DNA of 64,000 nucleotides from NCBI GenBank assembly GCA_960531495.1, contig OY482863.1:7715000-7778999 (forward strand). The letters are read 5' to 3'. Each line of letters starts with the position of its first letter. The stretch's first letter is position 1. The notes beneath the pieces were generated by a model. The model did not search any database. It saw only the letters and a program-made list of their open reading frames with translations, and had not been told where the DNA came from. Shown here piece after piece: positions 47,846-59,950 of the stretch. Source of the stretch: Zeus faber (taxonomy: Eukaryota; Chordata; Actinopteri; Zeiformes; Zeidae). The translations under genes were made by a program, and so were the position numbers.

Positions 47846-47892
<47 letters not shown>
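47745..47892. repeat. long compound (CA)n microsatellite
   Basis: Two CA blocks separated by a GTACCCACTTGCATGCATGC interruption (about 47827-47846). The longest simple repeat in the window; open frames on both strands here are artefacts. Confidence 0.97.
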
Positions 47893-47893
<1 letters not shown>

Positions 47894-48034
47894 GCTGAAA
47901 GCAAGTCACCGAGTGGTGGTATTGATGGCGACGCCCACTTCTACATACAATATATAATATATGGTAAGAGAGATCAACAACTATAATATTGTTTATTGTA
48001 CATTGTTATCTGAATTGTGCTGAACAATTTGGTC

Positions 48035-48148
48035 GTGAATGTTGAAAACCGGGACACTTTAGCGTTTTACAGATATCTGTCGGGACTCGGGACACACAGC
48101 TGGAAACGGGGACAGTCCTGGACGAACCCGGACATCTGGTCACCGTAT
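48035..48148 (+). mobile_element. hAT-like MITE end
   Basis: The block contains AAACCGGGACACTTTAGCG and ends with GGACATCTGGTCACCGTA. Such a GGTGACCAGATGTCC-type terminus is common at the ends of hAT/Charlie-like elements in vertebrates. The other end was not identified. Confidence 0.45.
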
Positions 48149-48662
48149 GCAGGCTGTTTCACTTGAGGTGCGGGTGACTCTGGGTGAATCTGCGTTTCGG
48201 CGCAGGCGTCGATCTCTTCGGGTACATTGCCGTAGTAACGGAATAATCCTCCGAACTCCGCTTCCCCACTCAGGACACTGCCCGGCTGACTTTGACTGAC
48301 CTGTTTGAAAAAAATTCCTTTTCCTCGCTACGGGATGCCGGCGCTCCCTCTGTGCGCGCTTCCTGCACGTCGGTGTCTTTGAAATCTCTTCAAGGTTGTT
48401 GCTTTCCCCTCGGCTGCGGGCGAAAAACCTTGAGCTCAAATTCACTTCACCGCCGGCGAACGACCGACTGTAACCTTCCGCCTGCAGTCAGAGCGTCGCA
48501 CCGCATAATCACAGGAGGGCAACAAAGGTGGTCCATCATCTTCACTCATGTTCACCAGGCACCTACGTTTTGGTTCCCATCCATCCACAGGGGAACAAAC
48601 CAGGGCCACACATTTGCTTCTAATTAAGCACAGGGTGAGCTGCGGCTTTCTTTTAAATTTCC

Positions 48663-48706
48663 ATGCAAATGCTACTTTATTTGCATTTTTGTTGCCCAAT
48701 TTGCAT
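48663..48706. promoter_or_regulatory. cluster of three perfect POU octamer motifs
   Basis: ATGCAAAT at 48663-48670 and its reverse complement ATTTGCAT at 48679-48686 and 48699-48706 lie within 44 bp. ATGCAAAT is the established binding site of POU-domain (Oct/Brn) factors. The surroundings are AT-rich and carry no transposon signature that I recognise, so a neural-type enhancer is possible; that role is inference. Confidence 0.5.
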
Positions 48707-48709
48707 TTT

Positions 48710-49990
48710 AAGTGTGTGAGTAAGCTTGTTTGGACGTTTGTTTAATCATCGGGGGTATTTTACAGAGGGAGGGGACGAGGCTCATTAAAGGCTTTGCTCT
48801 TGCGTGAGTCTGAGTTTGGTTTCTTTGGATGATAACAAAAGGAGTGTGGGGGAGTGGAGGGGAGGGCTTGCATGCTTCAGGAATTAACATTTCCATCAGG
48901 TTGGGGGAAGGAGAATCAAATGTGAAGACCACACGTCGGCGTGTGAGTCACTCTCGTGTTAGCGGGTAATATAAGAACAACATTGGGGTGTAACAACCCT
49001 TGACATGCTGGATGGAAAGAAAAAACAGCGGGAAAGATCAATTAATTCCGAAAAGTCACAAGCGCACACACACACACACAGCCAAGTGTGCGTGGAATTT
49101 CAAGTGGAGCCATTGAAGATATTTAAGTCACATTTCATTATTAATGCTATCGCTCTCCCCTCTGTTATTACTACTGTGATGAAGACTAGCCGCAAAGTTG
49201 CTGAACCCATCTTCCTCTCTCCTCTCTCCTTTACACCACCTTACTTTCGCAATCAAGCAGAAAAATTACATCACAGGCAGGCACTGCGAATACCATTGCA
49301 GACGACTGCAGTTTGGCAGTGCTCCTGTTAAGGTGGATTGGAGTTCGCAGTGGCTGGTTACAATGGCATTCACCGTTGTTTTAATGGCCAATTAACCCTA
49401 AACACCCCCTTATCAATTCTCATGGAGGAAGGCCGACACCATCCTCACAGTCCTCCGCGGAGACTCCGTTGCTCCCACATCGACGCGGCCTGACCACAGC
49501 TACCGAGCTGAATGTCGGCATTAGGTCCACAAGCGAGCCGTAGCCTTAGCTGAGCGTAGCCAGTCAAAGTAGAGGAAACCCACTCATTGATTCAAAACAA
49601 ATCAACAGGTTTAGATAAATCACTTGCGGTGCGAATCGGACGTGCCGTGCTTTGTAATGTTCAAGATGCATAGGGGAGGGACACAATTTGAATGCAAACG
49701 GCAAGAAGATACGTTCACCCCAGTCATTAATTAACAGGCCTAGGATTTTCCTGACCGCCATAAAGACATTACGCTGGGGACATGGAAGTAAAACATATTT
49801 ACACTGTGAAAGTGCCAAGACAATGATGGTGGAGGAGGCTGAGTGGACGTTTCAGTATAATGACAGCAAGAAGCAACTGTTAATAGAGAGCATTTAAAGT
49901 GCCTCTAAGATTTTCATTTAAATAAATAACCATTAAGTCACTAACTATTGCGAATGAGGTAACACAAAGGTGACTGAGCCTATGGCCCAC
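48710..49990. other. single-copy-looking noncoding DNA
   Basis: No transposon signature between the octamer cluster and the BEL remnant, except a short CA run at 49066-49080. Possible regulatory DNA; no gene. Confidence 0.4.
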
Positions 49991-49999
49991 TGATGAAAG

Positions 50000-52705
50000 C
50001 CATTGCATTTACATTGCATTCAAGCCTTCGCCAGCTTTGCAAAATCAGTATCAAAGTGAGTAACATGGAAATGAACGCTCCTGTCAATCAAAGTGAAACA
50101 GAGCATGAACTTGGTAGAAGACTGGTTAAACTCACGGTTAAAGCATTGAAAGCAAAAGTAATATCTGATCAAAAGGAAAGGAATTCCAGTAAAAAAGAAA
50201 CTTTACGAACCAACAAAGAAAGTCAAGCAAGTGAACTTTCTGAGCTCTCAAAGAAAGATGTGTCCGAGGTACAGAACAAGTATGAAACGTTTTTAAATTG
50301 AAACAAAAGAGTTGCAGCCGTTAATACCTAAACACCTAAAATGTTGAAACAAGAGGAATGGTCTGAAGCCCGAATGCACAGCAACAAAGAAATAATACAA
50401 AAAATGGGAGATTGGTTGCTTGATACCAGGGAGCAATGCAAACATGATGATGATGATGATGATGATGAAGTTGATGAGAATGCTGCTCCAAATATTGGTC
50501 CAGGTGACAGCACTCTAATGTTGGTGGAAAAAACATGCTCATCAGCTGGCCACTCCAGCCATCAGTCTTCAAGGTCATCACACTCCTCCACATGCCTCAA
50601 AGCAGAGGCTAAAAAGGCCGCTCTCCTCGCAATGGCAGCTGCCCTCAAAGAAAAATAGCAAATCAGACAAAGAAAGGAATTGCTTGACTTGCAAAGTCGA
50701 ATTGCAAAGTCAAATTGCTGCCCACAGAGGTTCTGATGTACAGAGCTTATTCAGATGCAATGAATTCTTATCTGTAATCTTCTTTCCGGCCCTCTGCTAT
50801 GGAATTTGTGCCACAAAGTTCAAACCATCAATTCAATCATCTACCAATAGGAGGCAGCAAAGCCACAATGCCAATAACGGCACCGCTCAAAAGTTCAAAC
50901 CATCAATTCAATCATCCACCAATAAGAGGCAGCAAAGCTGCAATGCCAATAGGGGCACAGCCCAAGGAAACCATTTCACAAGGAGTTAGACCAAAAGCTC
51001 ATGCTCTGAATCGCAACCCAAGCATGCCTCAGGGATCTCAGCAGACATATCACGCCACACATCACACCCAATCAGAGTGCTTGTTTATTGCAAACCAATA
51101 TGGAATAATGTAATCTTCTCACCATCATGCATCAGGCAAAACAACATAATGGCTCTACTAGTGCAGCGAAAGTCTTCATTATCATTACCCCCAAGGGATA
51201 TACCAACTTTTGATGGCGACCCTTTTGAGTACAGCACATTCATTAGGGTGTTGGGAATGGAAGGAGAGGCTGCTAGCAGGGTAGACCGCTTGTACTATTT
51301 AGAGCAGTACACCAAAGGACAACCTAGGGAGCGGGTCAAGAGCTGTCAACACACGCCACCTGACAAGGGACATCAGAAGAGCAAGGACGGTCTTACGAGA
51401 ACGCTGCGGAAATGAGCAAAGAATTAGCCGCTGTGGACATGGGAGAAAGCCCTTGGGTGGTCACCAGTGAAATCAGAAGAACACCATGGAGGGCATATGT
51501 CAGAGATGAATATGCCATCCAACATGCATGCTATAATCTTGAAGTTACAATATTAACTGAGAAAAATGGAGAAACGCTGCTTATGAGCTGCAGTAGAAGC
51601 ACCGTCGTCAGTGATATTGTCAATCTCATCGTGAGAGTGTCAATCGTTTCTAATTCACCCTTTGGAAACATTCAAGACATCTATTTCACCACCAAAATAT
51701 AAAAGGTAGAAGCAAAGTCTCACAGGTTCACATCAAAGGAAAAGGGGAGCATTTTTGTTACCGCTGTGGGAGCTGTTAATTCTGGGACCACAACTCAAAC
51801 TCAAGAGGAGGAAAACTTACCCGCAAAGCCAACGGAGGTAACTTGTCTGCTGCGTGAAGAGGGTCACAGATTGGAGTGGTGTCCCAAAATGGAGAAGAAG
51901 TTGCGCGTGGAGAGAAAATTGACTTTCTAAAAGACAAAGGGTGTTTGTTTTGGGTGTTTATCTGCCGGACACATGGGCAAAGACTGTCGTGGGCAGCTGC
52001 CTTGCAGGTTGTCCCACCTGAGACATCTTCGCATCCTCCATATCCATTCAAAGGAGGAGGAAATCTAATCAGAGGTCACACAGCAAGAAACACCAGGGAT
52101 GAGTGATGGAGATTACTTGGTGATCACCTTTTCGGAGAGGATAATGTTACCATACCCAATAACCTCCATGTTGCTGAACAAAGGGTCCCCTGCCTGAAAA
52201 GGAAATTGGAGAAAAACATTACATTTAAAGAGGAATAAACCCATTTTTCTCAGCGATGTCAGATAAATGGTATGCAGAGAGGGTGCCAGGGCATCAAGTA
52301 GGGGGAAATGGCGTCATGGCGTGCACCGTCCTAAAAAAGGAACCCTGAGTGTGACATCTGACTGCGGCGCAAGCTTCAAAGGGATGCCACAGTCAGCCAC
52401 TCCAGGGACGCCACTTGACGAACCCATCGCTCGGATTTCTCACAAGGTTTCAGTCAAAAGTGCGAAAACCGGATGTAGACTTTCTTTGCTTGTCGTGGTG
52501 GCCAAATGGTGAGCTCACACAGAGTCTGACTGAATACAGAATGGCTGTTCCTCGGTTTGCCGCAATACCATCGCCCAGCTGTGCCAGTTTCACCCCGAAG
52601 GGGAAAAAAATGCCGAAGACCAATGCTTTCTCAGATGCTGGCAGCACAGCCACTTTCTGCTCTGAGCGACTCATGAGGGAGCTGAAGGTGAAGGTAAGGC
52701 GCTGA
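50000..52705 (+). pseudogene. BEL/Pao gag and protease remnant
   Basis: The plus-strand frames match a BEL/Pao polyprotein. The frame at 50341-50658 has a serine-rich linker followed by LKAEAKKAALLAMAAALKEK, typical of BEL gag. The frame at 51077-51415 has IPTFDGDPFEYSTFIR and RLYYLEQYTKG. A CCHC zinc knuckle (C-F-G-C, then four residues, H, four residues, C) is encoded at 51946-51987, out of frame with its upstream DFLKDKG because of a 1-nt frameshift. At 52615-52690 the frame has NAFSDAGSTATFCSERLM, the protease active-site region with D-A-G. An aspartate run from a GAT repeat (50445-50470) lies in gag. The copy is dead. Confidence 0.85.
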
Positions 52706-52829
52706 ACCCGGTGCTTCGTCAGCACCATGTGGACGATGAAGGTTTGTATGAGGTAGAAACCGCGTTGAATGATCGTTCCTTCACAAAACTCTCAGATGAG
52801 CCCTCTGAGGTCGACCACCGCGCCCACGC

Positions 52830-54440
52830 GATCGCAGGGGGAAAAAAAAAAAAGTGGCTCTGATTCGTAAATTTCCCTCTTCCGTCGCGTGATTTTATCA
52901 TACGCAGGCGGAAAAAAAAGTTCCAGAAAGCTTAGAATCGCGACTTTCCGTGTTAGAATAATATCATTAATTTTTTAATTAACGAATGAATGAATGAATA
53001 AATAATTATTTGAATTAAGTTCGATTTGGCATTAAGTTAGACCTTGCATTTGTTTCTCTATCTGTCTTTCCAAACCAACTTTTTTTTCACTAGCGCAAGC
53101 TAACGTTGAAATGATTTCTGCGTCTTGTACACCCGTTCACTAACGCTAATGTTAGCTAGTCAGAGTACTAGGTGGATGAGTAGCTAGCAAAGCTAGCTAG
53201 AGACCGCTTCAAGGAATCCTGTTTGCCACGACGATAACACTGTCAAGTTAGCTAACGTTACCGGCTATACCGGCGGTAGCTCCAGGGAGATGGGATTTCT
53301 CTTTTGCCAAGCCAGCTTAGCATTGTACAGCACGTCCGGGCGATAGCTGAAAACAGTAGCACGCAGCTTTTATGCAGATCTGCTCTCCTCTCCTCTCCAC
53401 TTAGCCCTAGCCTGCGTCCTACAACCTTTTTGTTTTACTTATGGTTAGAGTGACAAACACCCCCCTGCCCAAGTTGCCACACAACAGCCACGCAGTCTTC
53501 CTAGACGAAGGTATGTTTGCACTGTATGTGTGTGAGTTTGCATGCAGTCTATAAGCCGGTGAGCTGTATGTAATATGTGGCCTTCCCCTGCCTGGTGTGA
53601 TGTATGTAGTTTGTAGAGATTTGTCTGAGGAAAGGAAAAAGGTGTAAGGAAATTTCACATTTCCTTACACCTTTTTTTTTATTTATTCGTTTTAACAGTA
53701 TGAGAGCGCCTCTACAAGCTGACACAGAAAATAATCTTGCACCTACACCAGCTAGCAGGCCAAGACCACATGCTCCTACTCCTCTATATAAATATATATA
53801 TTTTTAATTTTTCATTCTTTTGTTGATTAATTCCAATTTTCATTTAACTTGAATGTGATTGTTGGTTCTAGAGTTGCTCTTCTCACCCATCACCCAAAAC
53901 CATTTTTTTGAGTTTTTGTATGTAGTTTGTGTGATGTTTTCAATAAATCTTTCAAAACTAAAAACATTTCTTGCATTGGCCCACTCCCACTCGCTTACAG
54001 CCTCATTCCTTTGTCTGAGAGTCTGGCAGAGAGAGGGCCCAGCCTGCTGCAGATCGACAATGGCCCATTTCACACCTTGGGTCAACTGAAATAAAATTGT
54101 GATAAAAACTTGCTTTTACCTATTTAGACATCAGATTTTATCAACTATTCTGACTTCATTATGTACCCAAGACCTTGATGAACAACTTTTGTACTGACAA
54201 AACAGTTCTTCAATATATTGTGTGTGCTATGACAACATTTCTGGCAGCAACACAAAATAAAAAAACATACTCTTAATATCTTGTGTGTTTTAGATCTATC
54301 TGAAAGCTGCATAATGATACTGACCAAATTATTGATGGCATATCAATGTAGCTGTGATTTTCCTTCATATAGATATATCGACCACTTTGGAGTAAGAGTG
54401 GTAAGTTGATTAAATTTCGATAAATATCGGACCACACAAA
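52830..54440 (+). other. foreign DNA within the BEL element; promoter-like with candidate first exon
   Basis: This 1.6 kb interrupts the BEL copy, sitting between its protease and its integrase tail, and shows no BEL homology. It begins with A-rich runs. At 53090-53290 it has many GTTAGC, GCTAGC and AACGTT motifs, as often seen near fish transcription starts. At 53441 an ATG opens 23 codons ending CTAGACGAAG followed by GTATGT at 53511, a consensus donor; without splicing, translation stops near 53553. The peptide (start MVRVTNTPLPKL) is not recognised. An 18-bp perfect hairpin lies at 53636-53676 and AATAAA at about 53942. Terminal inverted repeats were not found. Confidence 0.35.
53636..53676. 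repeat. perfect 18-bp hairpin
   Basis: AAAAAGGTGTAAGGAAAT at 53636-53653 pairs exactly with the segment at 53659-53676 across the 5-nt loop TTCAC. It lies inside the DNA that interrupts the BEL element. Confidence 0.9.
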
Positions 54441-54444
54441 AATC

Positions 54445-54765
54445 ACAACCCTTCTCTGAATTCAGCAGGCACTCCAGAGCTCCAGAGGGCTAATGATCTC
54501 GAATCCCTGACTCCAAATCACACCCTGTTGTTGAAAAACAAACCTACTCTACCTCCTGGGCTTTTCGAGAAATGTGACTTGTACGCTAAAACGTTGTCAT
54601 TGTAGCAGACAGTTCTGCCCCTCGCAGGTCGGTTGTTGGGGAAAGGACTGTACAACTTTCCTGACACACGAGGACTTGTGCGGTCTGTCAAATGACCAAA
54701 CGCGACATACTGGAGTGACTGACCAGTCACAAAGATCGGTCTTCTGCAGGAATCTGAATAAAGAC
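54445..54765 (+). pseudogene. BEL/Pao integrase C-terminal remnant
   Basis: In plus orientation this reads LESLTPNHTLLLK and LPPGLFEK, then after an internal deletion FPDTRGLVRSVK and PVTKIGLLQESE, with stops in between. These are the tail motifs of BEL/Pao integrases. It shares strand with the gag/protease at 50000-52705 and is the likely far end of the same copy. Reverse transcriptase, RNase H and the integrase core between them are missing and replaced by unrelated DNA. Confidence 0.75.
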
Positions 54766-54930
54766 TGATGCAAAACCCAAATTCCAACATTGGGGTTACC
54801 TCGAACCTTTTGGACACATACATAAACATTATGGACTGAAAACACATACTTGCACTATGGACTTTTCATTTGCTCCATTGTGTGTATTGTGTTGAATTGT
54901 TATGTTATTTTGCAGTAACAATTAGGGGAC

Positions 54931-55390
54931 GGTGTGTTGCAGTCAATTTGTTGGGTGCTATATGTTGTGGGTGGTAAGTTGTGTAATTTGGCTGTTGCTA
55001 CTTAACCTGCACACTGGAGGGCATAGGCAGGTTATCACAGTAGTTGTGTAGCCTACATAGGGAAGTCACAGGTGAACAGCTGGGGGCAATAGGATCTGGG
55101 AAGCCACTCAGCTTTTCAACCGTGCCTGCGTGTGTATCTGGGCTGCTTTTCACCATGTTGTAGCGTTCGTATTTTTTTTTTTTGTTTCACATTAATGACT
55201 TTGTCTTTTATATCATTCAGGCAGTGGTGGATATCACAAGCCACAGTGTCGTACCTTTTGTTGGTTAAGGTATTTCCGAGGCAAGTTATGCTTAAAAGAA
55301 CTACACTACCCAGCATCAACTTTGCCCATGAGCACACAAACAAACCTACTGTTTCTACGCCACGTACACTTCCACTGTAGTTTCATTCAG
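54931..55390 (+). mobile_element. candidate BEL 3' LTR
   Basis: A purine-rich tract AATTAGGGGACGG ends just before TGTGTTGCAGTC at 54931. That is the polypurine tract-then-TG pattern that precedes BEL 3' LTRs, and it is correctly placed 165 bp after the integrase tail. The right end is not defined, and no matching 5' LTR was recognised upstream of 50000. Confidence 0.45.
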
Positions 55391-55635
55391 AAACGTGTTG
55401 ACAACTTGCTTTTTCAATGCGCCTAACAGCTTTATATTTCACAACATTTTTATGGATGTAAAAAGGGATGCAATTTACACCCAAAAGATAATCATTTCAC
55501 ATTTGGAAGAAAAGTTTAACCACAGATATTCTTCTATATACTTGAATAAGATTGATAGGAATAGTCTTCCCAATTGAACTTGCACTAACAGTTCACCACT
55601 AAATGCCACTTCCAACAAATTTGACATCCTGCTTT

Positions 55636-55774
55636 GACAATCTTTGCCCATGTGTCCGGCAGATAAAGACCCAAAACAAACACCCTTTGTCTTTTAGAAA
55701 GTCAATTTTCTCTCCACGCGCAACTTCTTCTCCATTTTGGGACACCACTCCAATCTGTGACCCTCTTCACGCAG
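55636..55774 (-). mobile_element. inverted duplicate of BEL gag zinc-knuckle segment
   Basis: The reverse complement of this 139-bp block matches 51850-51988 without gaps and with only two mismatches, as compared by eye. It carries the same frameshift between DFLKDKG and the CCHC knuckle as the upstream copy. It is flanked on the right by the foldback-type repeat at 55791. Confidence 0.9.
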
Positions 55775-55790
55775 AGACTGAACAGTATTT

Positions 55791-56060
55791 CACACATGCA
55801 CTGCAACCCTGAAATTATCCGGACATTACCCGGAGGAGCTGTATGTGTGAACACAAATGTCTGAATCATTTGGACCGGACATTAACCAGACTTTACCCAG
55901 TCAGCACCCCAATGCAAAGTCTGCATAATGTCCAGTTGAGCCGTATGTGTGAACAGAGCAGGTGAATGTCCGGATCATTCACAGCGAGCGAATGGGTGTG
56001 TCGCATGTTGATGACGTCTCTATCATATGACTGGTGACATCATCAACACGCCCGCTCGTC
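55791..56060 (-). repeat. dispersed foldback-type repeat, copy 2
   Basis: The first 92 bp are the reverse complement of 24149-24240. The right part holds an imperfect inverted repeat, GTTGATGACGTC with GACATCATCAAC, separated by about 16 nt (56008-56050). GTATGTGTGAACA recurs twice inside (about 55841 and 55942), so the element has internal direct repeats as well. Confidence 0.65.
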
Positions 56061-59000
56061 GAGGGTGAAGAAGGGTAATTTTCCTTCTTGCAGATCTCTG
56101 TCCACGGAGCGTAGCTGCTTCGTACTCCTTTCCAGTCTCCTTTATATTCCTTTCCACTCCTTCGTTTATATTGCGGATATGTCCAAACACATGGAGTATC
56201 AATGCAAAATAAGATAAGTTGGTAGCGTCATCCACCATCTTGGCTGTGCTAAAACTCTGCGGCACCATGCGTCATTGCATCTCGTCCTGCCTCCTACACG
56301 CTTTACCCAGGCTCCCCCCCTCGGTGGAACCAAACCAAGTATTTCTAGTAGGTGTAAACGCATCTGACACGGACAATCTCCGGTTGTATGCTACATGTCT
56401 AGAGTTCATGCATGAAGCAGCTCAATTTATTATTTACAAATGGACTAACATTTTTAATAGGTACTGCTGTTTGGGAGTGGGGGCGTTTTCTTTTAGTCAA
56501 ACTGACTAGTGTTCCATTTCCTAAAACAATTTTCATCAAAACAACTAACTGATTAACATTTACGGAGCCAAACAATCAAGGCACCACATGCTGACCAAAT
56601 TGAAATACTTCATCTAATTTCCATTAAATTATTAGTCTTCGGTGTAGTTTTAATTTAGTCCTAAAACTTTTCTTTGTGCTATATCCTGTGAGGAGTTCCT
56701 GCGTCCGATCGCCCATGTGTAGATGGCGATTGAGCTCACGGAGTGACGTTTCAGAGAGCCTGTTCCTGCACTCCACCTCAATGAAGGACGAGTAAGTTCT
56801 ACAGCAAAAAAATGGGACATTTATGTCTCTTCATGCTGAGACAGCGAAGTCAGAGATAGTTACAATGGTTTCCCTGATCAAAGGTGCATTGTAATGGCTC
56901 CATCGAAAACCCCTGCAGTTCCCTTGTGCCGGAACCATGACAAGACGCACACATTAAGAAATTAATCAACGGTGCAAATTCTATTTTTACATAAAAACAG
57001 ATGACACAAGAAAAAAACCTTTTACGTCCACTCAATCTAGCTGAATCTAGCTTCTTTTCAATTTAGGATTCAGCATCCAGGATTCAGCAAACTCCTTCAT
57101 TTCTCTCTTGGTCAGCCAAGCAGGCTTGGTACCAATTTGTGTGCAAAGAAACAGCCTCCCCTTTTGTCATGCACGTACGCCGAGTACTTCCAGGAAATAG
57201 CGATGAATGTTCAGTTGGTTAAAATGGTTGTAAACGTCTAAACCACAGCAGAGTCATGTACCATCCCTTATGCAACGGAATAATATATTCCACCTATTGT
57301 AGGGTTTTAAAATGTGTGTCGGTGTAACACTGTTTAGTTCACATACTGTTTTTCCAGCACGTAATTGCACATGACACTGGAAGAAAGAGTATTAGCATAG
57401 ATTTAATTTATCAGTTTTCATCAAATTTGTGAGATGTCCGATCGGACTCGAGAACTCCTCCATGACAATACATAGTGTAGGATGCTTCTAAGTGTGTACA
57501 TTTGATTGTCACCCCCTGGAGTGCCTTAGTGCCTTGGATCATGTAGTCACCGTGATTCACCGATGATGTCACTTGTGGTGTTGTCTTGCTTCGGAAGCTG
57601 CCCTCTCTGTGCCGCCTGAAATCCTGAAGAAATCTGACGCCACTGTCGGTACCAGCTATCAGTATACATTCCATGCGTAAGTGGAACGCGTCCCCATCCC
57701 CGGGGGGGGCAAACGAAAGAAAGATTGGACAAATATTTAATTCAAGTGCAGCCTTCAAATCTCCCTCCCAGAAAGAGAAGCTGACTGTCTGCGCGAGTCT
57801 CAGTCTCAAAGAAAGAGTGAAGGAAAGAATGAAAAAGCGGATGCCGATGGCTGACAGTATATGGAAATCAGCGAAAGGCTTTGGGACCTGCTTCTCAATG
57901 CCAAGTTAAAGTGCAGCCTCAGTGCTGATATGGGGTTTTGATTTGATATGTACATACTGTATATACATCATTTTTTTTTACTTTAGTAAGGTGTGAGGGC
58001 GTTCAGTCACTTAGTTAAACAAGAAACACAATTTCCTTCATTTATTCAACAGCCGTGTGGTGCACAGAACCGTCGCGGCAAAACGTGTTGAAAGAAGAGC
58101 GTGTCCTTTCATCCGGTACACACCCGTGGCTGCACTTCCAAGGCCAGCGCAAACTTTGATTCGCCCCCCCTTGAGACGCTATAGTTATCGTTCCCCGGAC
58201 GTCCTTCCCCATTAGATCATTAAAGGGATTTTGGTTCGTCTTGTCAGCGGGGGGGCGGAGGGCTAGCATGAGGGAGGATAATACAATAGCTTGTTTACTG
58301 GCCAAGGTCACATTTGCGGTGCACCGCTCTGTTTGAGCACATCTTCAAGAGTGTATTGACTAATGTCCCGGTAAACACATTATGGAGATAAACAGTAAAT
58401 TGCTTGTGTTCTGGCCTACTAATGCAGGGTTCTAACAGAATGGGATGCCGCACATTGCTGCAGTTACATCAACGGTACGTGAACGTGCTTGAGAATGAGC
58501 ATTTATTCACTTTCATTCCCTCAGCTAACTGGATATTGCAGTCATTTCTACAGCTTACTTAATATCGCGAGAACAGCATGGCCCCGCGGTGATGATATTT
58601 ACTCAATGCGGAAAGCCAGCACCTTCTAAATGTCTTCAGTGCGATTCAGAGCCAAAGAAGGGGGAAGAGGAAAATTCACATTATCCGCATTGTGGCGCCT
58701 CGGCTCTCATCGCACTGGATTTGCGGATGTCGCCCAATGCAGTTTGTTACCATGGTAATAAACGCTGTATTACATTTGGGCTTCGGGGAGATGAGGGTAC
58801 TGAGAGTACTTTGCAACACCGTTATGACTTTATCAGGTTGGCAGGTTGAGTCTTTTCTGTCGCTCACATGACCGAAAGTGCACTCAAGAAAACAGGGGCT
58901 TGTCTTCTACGGAGAACCCACTCAAGAAATACTCCATCAACTGGATGGTTCCTCATGCTCCTCGTATGGTTCTTTGGGATATTAAAAGGTCCTTAATTCC

Positions 59001-59910
59001 AATTTGAGTAATGGGATTGAGGGCCCTGCACGGCCCGTCAGTGGGTGACTATTAGATGAAACTCGGAGCCTATGCAGGGTAATTAAACAAGAACACAACT
59101 CAGGTGGGAGCAGAAAGAAATGGATCTTAATGGAGTCTGGATCTGAAAGGTTCTTTACGGAACCAAATATTGTTCTGTGATGGCATCGCTCCATAGAACC
59201 ATTTCATTTCCGGTTGGCCCCTTTATCTCGGGCACTGGGGAATTTTCCCTGGTCTGGGAAACCTGCACCACACAACCTTATTCCTGAGCTAAAGTGTGAA
59301 CCTACAGATATCGCAGAGAAGTCTGTGCGTTGAGACACAGGCTTATAGCACCAACAACAACAAGGACATGTGGGCAAAAGACTCCCAGGGAGACCAGACA
59401 GAGAGGCCTCCAAGGTAACAAGTGAAAGTTTAACTCAACAAGAGAAGTTTGGAGTCGGCCCGGCCCCTGAGCCTGGTCCAGGCAGGTGCATTTAAGGTCA
59501 GTTATGAGCTAAGCATAACTATTGACAGATACCGCTGAGTCATTACCACACGTGAACAAAATGACTCTTGACTTTTTTTTTTTCTTGTCTTCTGCGGCAA
59601 CGTCCATTGATTTAACTGAAAAGGAACAGGAGCAGTGGCCGCACAAAGCCACCTCTGAAGCCCCAAGCTATAGAAAAATACCAACTGATATTCTGGAGCG
59701 AGCTCAATTACCACCGCTACCCCCATCCCGCCCCATCTCCGCTCAGGCTCATGGAAATCCTTCATGAGAACCCAAGCATGAGGGACGCACTCGGACATAA
59801 ATTCCCAACAGCCAACAGCCGTTTCTCAGACTTGGGGTGGGGGATGTAAACCCAGTCACAGCTCGCCCTCTTGTGAATATAGTCCATGTGTTTCATAAGA
59901 GGGGTTTTCT

Positions 59911-59950
<40 letters not shown>

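Noticed and set aside
47524..47909. His-Thr and Cys-Val ORFs
   Set aside because: Translation of a CA/GT microsatellite.
53636..53676. microRNA precursor
   Set aside because: The stem is too short (18 bp) and the loop only 5 nt.
57411..57809. 132-codon minus-strand ORF
   Set aside because: No family recognised and overlapping frames exist on both strands; likely chance.
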